This document shows, one piece after another, positions 22,655 to 32,946 of a stretch of 64,000 nt of DNA (positions are counted from its first letter, which is position 1; every line of letters starts with the position of its first letter). The notes beneath the pieces are model-generated. The model was not told where the DNA came from. It worked only from the letters and a program-made list of their open reading frames with translations, and made no database searches. Where the stretch lies: positions 17,300,632 to 17,364,631 of the forward strand of contig NC_054875.1 in NCBI RefSeq assembly GCF_018320785.1, read 5' to 3'. This stretch comes from Cheilinus undulatus (lineage: Eukaryota; Chordata; Actinopteri; Labriformes; Labridae). A program made the position numbers and the translations under genes.

Positions 22655-23586
22655 ATGCTAGCAGAAGCAAAGGTGTTCACAGAGCTGGATGCAACCTCCG
22701 GCTTCTGGCAAATCCCATTGTCGGAGGAGAGCTCACTCCTCACAACATTCATCACCCCATTTGGGCGATTTATGCTTTCAATTGCCTGCCATTCAGGATT
22801 TCATCTGCCCCAGAGCATTTCCAATGACACATGTCACAGATGTTGGAGATATGTGACAGCATAGTGTGTCATGTGGATGACATTGTGGTGTTTAGAGAGG
22901 ACATGAAACAACATGACCAGCGACTGCATAGGGTCCAGAAGAGGCTACAAGAAGAGGACCTGAGAGAAACGTGAGTTTGCAAAAGACTGTATCATGTTTG
23001 TGGGCCACCACATCACTGCATGGGGGTGACACCAGATCCAGATAAGATCAGGGCCATCATGGAGGTGCCTGAACCCGACGAAGTTGAAGGGATGAGGAGA
23101 GTGATGGGAATGGCCAATTATTTTGGAAAGTTTTTACCTCACCTTGCATCATACACCCGCCCGCTTAAAGACTTGCTCAGTGAGAGAAACAAGTGGTGCT
23201 GGGGTGCTCCACAGAAGGAGGCGTTCCAGAGACTAAAATTGGAACTGAGTTCACCACAAGTGTTAGCCCCATACTCACCCACAGCAGAGACATGTGTGTC
23301 TGCAGATGCCTCATTGTTTGGTCTTGGAGGTGTCCTAAGCCAACAACAGAAGGATGGAACATGGAGACCTATTGTGTTCATCTCAAGAGGCCTATCTAAG
23401 GCAGAAAAACATTACGCACAGATTGAGAAGGAGGCTTTGGCGGCAACATGGGCATGTGAGCACCTGTCGTCCTACCTCGTTGGACTAAAGTTTAAGTTGG
23501 AGACAGATCACAAGCCTCTGCTGCCACTTCTGAGCACTAAAGCTCTGGATAAGCTTCCTCCAAGAATACTGAGGTCCCGCCTGTGA
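22655..23586 (+). pseudogene. Gypsy-2 reverse transcriptase and RNase H remnants
   Basis: Pieces in order: KVFTELDATSGFWQIPLSEE (palm), a catalytic-type HVDDIVVF box near 22868-22890, then an open frame 23020-23586 with VMGMANYFGKFLPHLASYTR (thumb), DASLFGLGGVLSQQQ (RNase H first Asp) and ETDHKPLLPLLSTKALDKLP. The connecting segments are in different frames. The VDD box stands where FVDD or YLDD is usual. Confidence 0.8.
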
Positions 23587-24119
23587 CTGATGAAGTTCAC
23601 ATTTGACATTCTGCATGTGCCAGGTAAACATTTGATAACAGCTGACACATTATCATGGGCTCCTGTGAAACATGCCTTCACACAGGAGGAGAGAGACAAC
23701 AAGGCTGAGACCAAAGTGTTTGTAGACACTATTATCCAAAGCCTTCCAGCTATAGATGCAAGAATGAAAGAGATTCAAGAGAAACAAAAGCTGACCCCGT
23801 TTGTGGAAAACTGATCAAGTATTGTGAGACTGAGTGGCCGAGAAGCACGCCCTTTCTCCAGAACTCAGACCATACTGGCCTGAGAAAGAGACCCTCACAG
23901 TGGCAGGACAACTGCTTCTCAGAGGTCAAAGAATCGTGATACCCAGCTGCATGAGACAGGAGGTGCTCCAAAAACCGTCACAATGGTCACCAAGGGATTG
24001 TCAAGTGTAGAGCAAGAGCCCGCCAGTCTGTCTGGTGGCCAGGACTGTCGGTACACATCAAACAACTGGTTGAGAGCTGTAACACCTGTTCTCAACACAA
24101 GACTGAACATAGAGAGCCA

Positions 24120-25240
24120 TTGACGTCCACACCAGTCCAGGAGAGGCCCTGGCAAAGGGTGGGTACAGACTTGTTCTTCTGGGAGAAAAAGACTTGCCTT
24201 CTTGTAGTGGATTACTTCTCCCGCTACATTGAAGTAGCTCACCTTAACATAGCCACCGTCAACACTGTCATTGCTGCTCTGAAGGAGGCATTCAGCCGTC
24301 ATAGAATACCAGACACAGTTGTGTCTGACAATGGGCCCCAATACAGCTGTGACACCTTCAAAGACTTTGCCACAGAGTATGGATTTACCCATGTTACCAG
24401 TAGTCCAAGGTACCCACAGGCAAATGGGGAGGCTGAGCGGGCAGTGGCTACAGTAAAAGGACTTTGGAAAGGAGGAGGGGAAAAACCATAGACTGTAGAA
24501 AGAATTGGACAAACCCCGTGTGACGTCAGTCGTCTGCTTACAATAGGCAGAGTAAAATGGCTTTTGAAGCCAATCCGTTGATGCTTCCATATTGAAATCG
24601 TGGTCTCAACCGAACTTTGGATCAACCTAACAGCCCGCCCACTAGGCACGACTTCCTGTCAGCCTGCTAGCTAGCATTCCAGTTGACAGGAACGGAGCCT
24701 CTGCCTGCCGAGCTATCTGTCAATCAAATGAGACACACCAATCACCGTGAAGTGAGGTTTATCCTAAATATAATCCAAACAATCGTGGTACAAAAAAATT
24801 CACCCCCCATACAGTGAGAGCACAATAAGACACTAGCTGAGACACTTTTGGTGTTTTGAACCAGGCTGTAAACCAGTTTATTCTGTGTGTCAAAACCGTC
24901 TGTTTAACATATGTGTAGACGGAACTTCCAGTTTTCCTGCAGCCAGCCTCAAGTGGACAGTCGCGGTATAGCAATTTTTTGCACTTCTGCATTGGCTTCA
25001 TTTTTTAGGACCAGAGGTTGCTGCTTGGGAAAAACTCAAGGCATTGATGACATACCGAGCCACACCTCTGGAAAGCGGCTACTCCCCTGCACAACTTCTC
25101 ATGGGAAGACAGCTGCGCACCACTATACCACAGCTCCCAACAACTCTACTCCCTCTCTGGCCAAACATCAGAGGTTTCAGGAGGTCCGAAAAGAGAGCAA
25201 GGAGAACCAACACAACTGGAGGCACAGAGCCCGTCCATTA
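24120..25240 (+). pseudogene. Gypsy-2 integrase remnant, split by insertion
   Basis: 24120-24480 encodes the integrase core: first Asp near GTDLFFWEKK, second Asp in TVVSDNGPQYS, catalytic Glu in QANGEAERAVATVKGLWK. The frame is interrupted by a repeat at 24486-25007 and resumes at 25044 with MTYRATPLESGYSPAQLLMG then RQLRTTIPQLP, the conserved post-core motif. All catalytic positions remain recognisable. Confidence 0.8.
24486..25007 (-). repeat. Dispersed teleost repeat, copy B, inserted in integrase
   Basis: Begins CCATAGACTGTAGAAAG and carries, in reverse orientation, the same blocks as copy A at 5287-5547: GACGTCAG, AAGCCAATCCG, CCCACTAGG, GCTAGCTAGC and GAGCTATCTGTCAATC. It extends about 250 bases beyond the part shared with copy A. 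It breaks the Gypsy-2 integrase frame, so it arrived later. Confidence 0.7.
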
Positions 25241-25734
25241 ACCCCACTGCGATCGGGCCAAAAGGTGTGGCTCCCAAGAGAGAAGATGCAAGGGACTGTC
25301 CTGCAGAATGCAGCAACACCCAGGTCTTACATTATACACACTGGTGAAGGTCAGGTTGGGAGAAATCGCACTCACATATGCACAGTGAACCACCCACAAC
25401 CCAAGACAGTGGCTGATACACCTTTAGCAACCCACGAGCCAGGTAACACTGACACACATACTAACATAGCAAGAGACACAAACATCATCAAACAAACTGA
25501 GGAAAGGAGTACGCCAAATGTGACACATTCAGGTCGTGTGTCATGTCCTCCATAATGCCTAGATTTGTAAGTCAAAGTTAGAAGGACAGGAGTCTAGGTA
25601 CGGGACTGCTTCGATAAAAAGAAAGTGTTCATTCTAAATGTTCTTTAAAAAGCTTTAAAAAGAATTTTGAGTTTTGATTGCTGGGGTTCCAGTAAAGTAT
25701 TGCATTTAAGCAGGGTCCTACTAAAAGGGTGAGG

Positions 25735-25857
25735 TGTCCTGTAAAGCGGAACTAATGTCAGGTATGTTGTTGTTAGGCTGATGTAACTTCTTGGAGTTCA
25801 CAGTAAACATGACTGCAAAGTATTCATGGCCTCTGTCTCTTCACTAATAACGTAACA
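25735..25857 (+). repeat. Gypsy-2 right LTR
   Basis: Begins TGTCCTGTAAAG and ends AACGTAACA. It is preceded by a purine-rich AAAAGGGTGAGG stretch suitable as a polypurine tract. Followed by CCTGG, identical to the five bases before the left LTR. Confidence 0.9.
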
Positions 25858-26018
25858 CCTGGTGGAAACTGAGCTTAAGCCTACGTGAACCATTAGAATG
25901 TTGATGATCTGGGTGGTCACCTGAGAGCCATTGGCAGAGTCCTTGTTGGTTTAACCTCAAAAAAGACCAGCACTGCATCTCCAGGCACTATAGTTCCTGG
26001 GCCTTTGAAAAGTACTAC

Positions 26019-26567
26019 CAAGGTTATTAAAGTGAACTAAAACTAACTAGATAACCAAAACTAAAATGTGAAAAAATCAATTAAGTAACTGGAACTAAAT
26101 ATAAAACTAAGCTTAACCAAAAAAAGAAAACTAACTGAAACTGTACAGTGCATTTACAAAAGTAACTAAAGTAGAATAGAAATAGGGATAAAATATGCTT
26201 TGTTTTAGTCTTTGACCAACCATACTGGCTGGCACCTAAACACTCAAGCCTGAGGAGTAAAATGGCCTGATTTGATTAGTAAAGACTTCACACAGTGGTA
26301 CTTTTAAATCTGGAGTTGAATTCAAACATCATCTGTCAATAAATCAATGACAAGTGAGGAGTAGCCTGTCAGAATATATTTTTAAAAATGTATGTAGTTT
26401 CACCCAGCCCAACAAAAAGCTGAAACTAACACTAAAACAAATAGAAACTAAACTAAAACAAAGCATATTTGCAAAATAAAAACAAAACTAAACTGAAATT
26501 GAACAGAGAAAGTGAAAACAAAATAAAAATAAAAACTAATGTAAAATCCAAAACTATTCTAACCATG
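26019..26567. mobile_element. hAT non-autonomous element with exact 8-bp duplication
   Basis: 549 bases. Ends CAAGGTTATTA on the left and CATGGTTAGAATA on the reverse-complemented right. Both sides are flanked by AGTACTAC (26011-26018, 26568-26575), an exact 8-bp target duplication typical of hAT transposition. The interior is A-rich with many AACTAAAACTAA-type units and encodes nothing. Confidence 0.85.
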
Positions 26568-26575
26568 AGTACTAC

Positions 26576-26723
26576 CCCCTGAGTAGGGACTTTTAAAGAG
26601 GAAGATTTTTTTTTATTAGAACTATATATTGGTACTGGTTCCTGTGGGGGGGGGGTCCTTGTACCTGGGTAGAGTTCCTGTTATCAAAAAGCACCTTAAT
26701 ATGGGACAACTGTGGCTCAGTAG
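26576..26723. other. Short non-coding spacer
   Basis: Sequence flanking the hAT insertion, continuous with 25870-26010 if the insertion is removed. A G run lies at 26646-26655. No gene seen. Confidence 0.4.
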
Positions 26724-26725
26724 GT

Positions 26726-26776
<51 letters not shown>

Positions 26777-26777
26777 T
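26724..26777. repeat. TTTA tandem repeat (LINE tail)
   Basis: About thirteen TTTA units in a row. On the minus strand this is the TAAA-type tail of LINE copy 3; copies 1 and 2 have much shorter versions. Confidence 0.95.
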
Positions 26778-27790
26778 CAGTTTATTTTTCAGGGACAATA
26801 CATAAGCATTGCTGCATTTAATTACAGTGCAAAGACATCTAAACATGGCTAATTTGCAGTCCTTGTCCCTGGTTAGGCTTTTAAGAAATAACATATGATA
26901 CAACAGAGTAAAATGGATATAAAAGACTAACAATGGCAGTAGATATAAATGAACAACCACAAAAAATGCATAAAAACAGCAGCAGCAAGACAGACATAAA
27001 CATGCAGCCACATACATAGAAGCTAACAGTAAGGCAGACATAAACATGCAGACGAATGACAATGACTACAATGACAATTAAGAGAATAGATGAAGTAGCC
27101 AAGAACAAAGATAAAAAGGAGTAAAATGAGCTGATATAAAACTTTAAGACATTTAGCTTAGTGTTCACAGGTTTGCCTTTGCTTGAACCATTGTTTTACT
27201 GAGTTATTGAATACTTTGAAGTCAGTCTGTTTTTATTTCTGATGGGAGAGTATTCCAGATCTGTGGGCCTTTAACTGAGAAAGAGGACTGACCAAATGTT
27301 GTTTTACATTTTGCTGGTTTACAGTCTCCACTAACTGCTCCTCTTGTAATGGCTCCTTTACTGGAGTACTTTTAAATCAGTTCACTGACCAGTTGTGGAG
27401 CAAGATCATTCACACACTTGAAAGTCATTTTGATGAACGAGAAATTTATGAAGTTTTTAAAGCTCAATAAATTATACTTTACAATGGTTCCATTTCATCG
27501 GTTTCTGATCTAGTATTTTTAAGCTCTGTTTATACAAGGACAACAGTGGTTTGATTGCTGATTGAGTGGCCTGACCCCAGACAGTAATACAGTATGAAAA
27601 ATGTGATAAAATCATTGCATGTAAGTAAAGCTGGGCAGCCTTTATTGGTAAACAAGATCTTATGAGTCAAAAGCAATTCAAGTTAGTCCTGATAGTTGTT
27701 AGTCCAGGACAACTCCTAGATATTTAGATTTGTTTACTTTCTCTATTTCCTTCTGATCAATGTTTATTATAAAAGGTAGAGTCTGTATTC
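26724..27790 (-). mobile_element. LINE copy 3 (same family as copy 2), 3' fragment
   Basis: Minus-strand LINE tail almost identical to the 3' part of copy 2. It shares the GGGACAATACATAAGCATTG block, the AGCAGCAGCAAGACA block and the ATTCACACACTTGAAAGTC segment. It ends in a long TTTA tandem run (26724-26777), the expected repeat-type 3' tail. Only about 1 kb is present, with small internal deletions relative to copy 2, so it is a 5'-truncated copy without reverse transcriptase. Confidence 0.88.
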
Positions 27791-30265
27791 TCATAACCAA
27801 AAGGGGGTGAATTTCAAATCATATATCTCTGCATCTTAGGTAGCTGAAGAAATCCTTTATCTTTTTAAATTCCTTCTATAGTTCTCAAAAAGCCTCAGAA
27901 ATATTATTTCCCCTGAGTTAATACCTGTAAAATACAATGTCCTTGCTCCACCACCATTTTAATCCAAAATCACTGACTCTGTGACTGAAACTGTAAACTA
28001 GGGCAGGTCAAATAAGTAATTTGATGTCCTCTCTCCAGAATGAACTCTAACATTTTGGCCCAAATTATTTGTTATTCATTGTTCTTTTTTTTTTTTTTTT
28101 TTTTTTTTTGGTTTAAATGATTTGCCGAATTATATGTAATTGTGTTTGAAGTTGAAAAGTTTCAGTATTAGTTTCACACAAAAGGAGCAACATACACAAA
28201 AAAGAATCTCACTTTGGCTGAGTGAACATTGGGAGTGACACTTTGACCTCAGCTTTGTCTAGTAGAAGTGTTGGTCCCCTACCAGTCCAAATAGAAGTGG
28301 AAATCAATGTGTTCTTGGAGCTATACTGTGATTCTCCTTTATTTCTAATGATTGTTTTAAGTTGTAATTATGTCAGTCGTTTAACATGTAATGCTTGAAC
28401 TGGACTGGTGAACAGCAACAAATGCTTGAGTTGGCATAACACAGTTGTCATAGAAAAATGTCATGAAGTTACTTTCTATGGATTGTGCCAACATTAAATT
28501 TATTGGCCTATGAATTGATTTCAGAAAATATACTTACTGGTCCATTCTGTTTGATTGATGTCAGTGCCTTACCACCTAAGTAAAACAAAAACATGTCTTA
28601 TCAGTTGTGTTCTGAAGAAAACTGCAAGGATTTCAAGTTATGTGAATTCATTATATCATGGATTTTTCATATGATTTCATCTTGTATTTCTGAAATTTAC
28701 CAGTTAAAATGTTTTGGTAAACTGTTTAGTCAACTGGAATACGCCCTGGTTAGGAATAAATTTTTAAAAAACATAACATTTATTTTATTCCTTTGGAGTT
28801 GGGGAAAAAGACCAAACAATTCAAAACCAACAAATGAATAATTATATAAAACCAGCACTCCTAGTCATGTAGCCTCTGAAACACAGGAGAATAATGATGA
28901 AGACTACATTGTGCTTTATTATCATTTCCCCTCACTACAAGTTAATGACTGAAAATGTGGACAGTAACATCACTGAAACATTACACATACAGACAAACTT
29001 TTAAGTGATGTATTCTCATCTTTACACATATTCATGCCCTTGCATACACTCACAAATTCATAGACCCACATACTGTGGAGGGGCACTTGTCTATTTGATC
29101 CAAACTATTCTGGGGCTGTGAAATCCAATCTCATCACAGCTAAATTTGGATGTCTCCACCAGTCACAAAAGAAAGGCAAACTTTAGAAAAAAAAAATAAC
29201 ATCTGATTTTGTCTTTCTGAAATGATGGAAATATTCTAAATTTTTCTTGTATTCTGGTAAAAATCTAAAGTTTTTTTTTTTGGTGTGTACCTTTAAAAAA
29301 TGAATGAACTGATTGACAGGCTTTGTCACAAGCAAATACTTACAAAGCAGGGAAATAACCTAAGGCTTCAAGTTTTCAGAATTATCCTTGTAGCATGCCT
29401 CTTGACAAGAACAAAATAAAACATGCAATTCTGAGGAAGGAAAGGAAAATGTGTGAATCTCTGTGTGAATGAGCCCCATACCTGATGAGCGTGGTACTCC
29501 TACCAGATCTGAATCCAACAAACCAGCCGACCAAACTGCTTCCTCCCCTCTGGCCCCCCAGATTTTGTGTTGGTTCGCAAGTTCTTTCTTCTACTCCTTG
29601 TAAATTTTCTTTAGGTAATTTCTAAAATGTTCAATGTGAGCTCAGATATGTATTTGTGTACTGATCTATCTGTTGTATGGGTAATTATTTGTGTGTATGT
29701 GTATGTGTGCTAAACTAGGTACTCGTGTCAAGCTGACTGTTTCGAACAGCTGGGACCTCAGACCGAGCACTGATGACGAGGAGAAATCAGATACTCCTGT
29801 CACACATATATACACCTCTTTCCTTGTGCCTTGTTCACAGACAACAGACTGAGACAGTTCCCTGATATTTAAAGAAGTATAGCTGACTATACTTTTACTT
29901 TTTATTCTGAAACCAAATTTTTGACATTACAACTGTGTCGCCTTTCTAAAAACATTTTATCCAGTCATACACCAAAGTGCAGAATTAACTGTGTATTTGA
30001 ATTATTCCAGATGCCTTTCATTATAGGCATTATTTCTGTTGCATTTAAAAAAAATCACAAAACCATGTTCATAATATGCCATGCAACTTGGGGCTTTAAA
30101 ATCTGAGGTTAAGTTTCAATCAGATATTAAATTACAGAAACACTGGATGTATTTTCAAGGCTGCTTCTCATTTAGTCTAAATATCTTAAACACACATATA
30201 AATGGTAAATACACCTTTGTATGTTAAAAAAACATGAAGTTCTATAGAAAATGTTAATGAGTAAA
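27791..30265. other. Intergenic, no gene recognised
   Basis: AT-rich DNA with a T run at 28087-28109 and several short A or T runs. A stretch at about 29718-29800 is open in a coding-like frame and is listed as a finding. No transposon ends with target duplications were identified here. Confidence 0.4.
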
Positions 30266-30591
30266 TTAAAGGGGACATATTTTACCCTGTTAAGACAAGT
30301 TTATATATGTTCTCAGTGGTCCCCAAAACATGCCTGTGAAGTTTGTTGCTGAAAAACACTCCAATATTGGATTTTTGCATGCCTTAAAAGCCCACTGTTT
30401 CAGCCCCTCTCAGAACTAACCATTTCTATGTCTGTGGCTTTAAATGGTAAATAGCTGCCTGGGTCCGCTCCTGACCACACCCCTCTCAGGAAATGGACGT
30501 GGCACTCCTGATGTTACACTGTTACAGACACTTTTATCCAAAGTTAAGGACCCGACTAGGATTTGAACCATCAATCTCCCAGACAAAAGTC

Positions 30592-31130
30592 TGTCATGAT
30601 CCCTGTCTGTTAAGTCTATTTTTGTTCACTTTTATTTTTTGCACATTCATGTCTGTTTTATGTTTTGCGTGTTCTAATTTTCCTTTTCTGTTTTAGATTG
30701 ATTCCGCTCCGCTCACCTCGCCCCGCCCTTCCTCACTGACTCCCGATCCCTCATGTGTCACTCACCTCGTCTCCTCCCACTGCTGCTCTCCGTCCTGCAT
30801 GCTGCTCCTCACACCTGTCCTGCATCACTGATTAGTCATAGTATAATACTCACCTGCACACTCACCTCCTTGTCAGTCCGTTGTTCTCCTTAGTTCACGT
30901 TCCGGCTCTTTAGTTTGCTCTCGTCTTGTCTTTTGTTACGACTCTGCCAGTTTTCCCGACTCTGCTCTTGCCTGATCCCTGCCTGTACCTTTGCTGTGAG
31001 TTTTTGGATCTCTGGTTTTTTGACTCGGACTGAATTAAAGATTCTGATTTTTGGCTTCTCCTCAACTGGTCTCCTGAGTGGTGCATTTGGGTCCTGCCTT
31101 TTTCTGTGTTCTAGTCCATGGTTCATGACA
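30592..31130 (+). repeat. Gypsy-1 left LTR
   Basis: 539 bases, TGTCATGATCCC to GTTCATGACA. It would carry promoter and polyadenylation signals of the element. It differs from the right LTR by an extra T in two T runs and by two substitutions near the 3' end (CTTTTTCTG versus CTTTATCTG; CATGACA versus CATGCCA). Confidence 0.95.
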
Positions 31131-31146
31131 GAACGGACTGACCAGA

Positions 31147-32946
31147 ATGGACCCAGCAGACTCGGATCCAGTTCGCCACGCTCTGAAGATTCAGGGCCAA
31201 AGGATCGCGCAGCAGGAAGAACAGATTGCCTCCATGCACACCTTCATAAGGGAGATGACCGCGCGCCAGGAGGCGCTAATCCACGGCCTGAGCTCCCAGC
31301 TGAACTCCATTGTCCAAATGGTCCACGCAGACACCCCTCCTGCCGCTCAACCTGAGGACGCTCCTGCCGCGCTTCCTGCCCAAGACACCACGAGCTCTCC
31401 AGCTCCGCCGGTTATCTCTACCACGCTGCAGCTCTCCCGTCCAGAAAAATTCTCAGGGGACTCCGGAGATGTGCGAACCTTCCTGACTCAATGTGAACTC
31501 CATTTCGAACTCCAGGCCTCCGCGTTCTCCTCCGACAGAGCCAAGGTAGCGTTTATCCTGTCTCACCTCTCTGGACGCGCTGCCGCTTGGGCCACGGCGG
31601 AGTGGAGTCGGAGGTCGGTTATCTGCTCATCGGTGACTGCCTTCTCTCAAGCCCTCCAGCAGGTGTTCCAACAGATCCCTCCCGGACGTGAAGCCTCCCA
31701 CGCTCTCCTCCGGCTGAAGCAAGGGAGACGCCGCGTGGCTGACTTCGCCATAGAGTTCCGCACTCTGGCCGCGGAGAGTGACTGGAACCCTGCGGCTCTC
31801 ACTGACGCCTTTTTCCAGGGACTCTCGGAGTCCGTCAAGAACGCCATGGTTCCCCTCGACCTTCCGGCCGAATTGGACCCTCTCATCGCCCTCGCCATCA
31901 GGATCGACCGCCGCCTGTCCGAGCGCGAGAGAGAGAGGGGGCGCTCCAGCCACCGTACATCTCCGCCGCGCAGTTGGAGAAGAGACGCCTCCGACCTTCC
32001 CGCACCGGGTCGCCCTCCCTCCTCCGCTCTACTGCCCCCAGGACCCAGCACCGAGGAGCCCATGCAACTGGGTCACACTCGCCTATCCCCGGAGGAGAGG
32101 CTCCGCAGACAGAGGGACGGAAGGTGTTTTTACTGCGGTCACTTAGGTCATGCTGTTAGTAATTGTCACGTCAAAGCTACCCGTTACCCTAAGAAGCTCC
32201 TACAACCGGTGAGTGAAGTCATCACCTTGAACATTATTAACTATGTCCGACCTCAGGTAGAGCTCTGCACCAACCATGACTGTTTTAAAGTTCCTGCCTT
32301 AATAGACTCGGGAGCTGAAGCTAACCTGATCCATTCTCGTCTCACTAGGACCCTAGCTTTGAACCTGTTTAGACTACCTCGTCCTCTGGAGGTGAAGGCC
32401 GTAGACGGCTCCCTGCTGGGCAAAATCACTCACCGCTCTCAATCTGTCCAAATCAGGTTCCCAGACTCTCACTCCGAGAGGATCAGTTTTCATGTGCTTC
32501 CTGACATGACCCACGACATTATCTTAGGACACCCCTGGTTAGCTCTACACAACCCTCAAATAGATTGGTCCACGGGACAGGTTCAGGGATGGGGAAAGAA
32601 ATGCAGAGACACCTGTTTCCCTAAGAGGTCTTCGGTAGAGCCTGTTCCCTCAGCTTCAGATCTAATTAATGTTCCTCCATGTTACCACGATTTAGCTGAG
32701 GTTTTTAGTAAGCAAAAGGCTACCTCTCTTCCACCTCACCGTGACTATGACTGCCCGATAGATCTGCTACCTGGTTCTTCTCCCCCTCGAGGGAGGTTGT
32801 ATTCTCTCACTGCCCCTGAACGCACCGCCATGGAGAACTACATTAAAGACTCCCTAGCAGCAGGTATTATCAGGCCTTCCTCTTCTCCAGCAGGTGCAGG
32901 ATTTTTCTTTGTAGAAAAGAGACAAAACTCTTCGCCCCTGCATTGA
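31147..32946 (+). CDS. Gypsy-1 Gag, protease and N-terminal reverse transcriptase
   Basis: 599-codon open frame starting 17 bases after the left LTR. Residues 1-60 form a Gln/Glu-rich helical start. About 95-260 are the capsid-like region ([40 protein letters not shown]). A CCHC knuckle lies near 326 ([14 protein letters not shown]) and an aspartic protease near 378 ([12 protein letters not shown], with DSGA as active site). The start of the reverse-transcriptase domain begins near 560. The frame shifts near 32918-32922, after which translation ends in unrelated residues at the TGA 32944-32946. In related elements Gag and Pol form one continuous product, so this break probably disables Pol. 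Confidence 0.9.
   Translation: MDPADSDPVRHALKIQGQRIAQQEEQIASMHTFIREMTARQEALIHGLSSQLNSIVQMVHADTPPAAQPEDAPAALPAQDTTSSPAPPVISTTLQLSRPEKFSGDSGDVRTFLTQCELHFELQASAFSSDRAKVAFILSHLSGRAAAWATAEWSRRSVICSSVTAFSQALQQVFQQIPPGREASHALLRLKQGRRRVADFAIEFRTLAAESDWNPAALTDAFFQGLSESVKNAMVPLDLPAELDPLIALAIRIDRRLSERERERGRSSHRTSPPRSWRRDASDLPAPGRPPSSALLPPGPSTEEPMQLGHTRLSPEERLRRQRDGRCFYCGHLGHAVSNCHVKATRYPKKLLQPVSEVITLNIINYVRPQVELCTNHDCFKVPALIDSGAEANLIHSRLTRTLALNLFRLPRPLEVKAVDGSLLGKITHRSQSVQIRFPDSHSERISFHVLPDMTHDIILGHPWLALHNPQIDWSTGQVQGWGKKCRDTCFPKRSSVEPVPSASDLINVPPCYHDLAEVFSKQKATSLPPHRDYDCPIDLLPGSSPPRGRLYSLTAPERTAMENYIKDSLAAGIIRPSSSPAGAGFFFVEKRQNSSPLH

Larger units (their letters stand above)
20436..25857 (+). mobile_element. 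Ty3/Gypsy LTR retrotransposon, old and broken (Gypsy-2)
   Basis: A 5.4-kb element with short LTRs (143 and 123 bases) and an exact 5-bp target duplication CCTGG (20431-20435 and 25858-25862). A primer-binding-like TGGTGTCAGAAG directly follows the left LTR. Gag, CCHC knuckle, protease, reverse transcriptase, RNase H and integrase sequence appear in that order, which is the Ty3/Gypsy order, but every domain is interrupted. Two later elements sit inside it (20998-21578 and 24486-25007). There is no chromodomain, so it belongs to a different lineage from the element at 30.6 kb. Confidence 0.92.
19859..25869. mobile_element. Small inverted-repeat element split by Gypsy insertion
   Basis: The DNA flanking the Gypsy element at 20436-25857 appears to be one older element. 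It starts TGTTTCCATCA at 19860, and joining 20435 to 25863 across the duplicated CCTGG target gives a reciprocal GGTGGAAAC end. The inferred pre-insertion length is about 580 bases. The inverted ends are short, so the limits are tentative. Confidence 0.4.
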
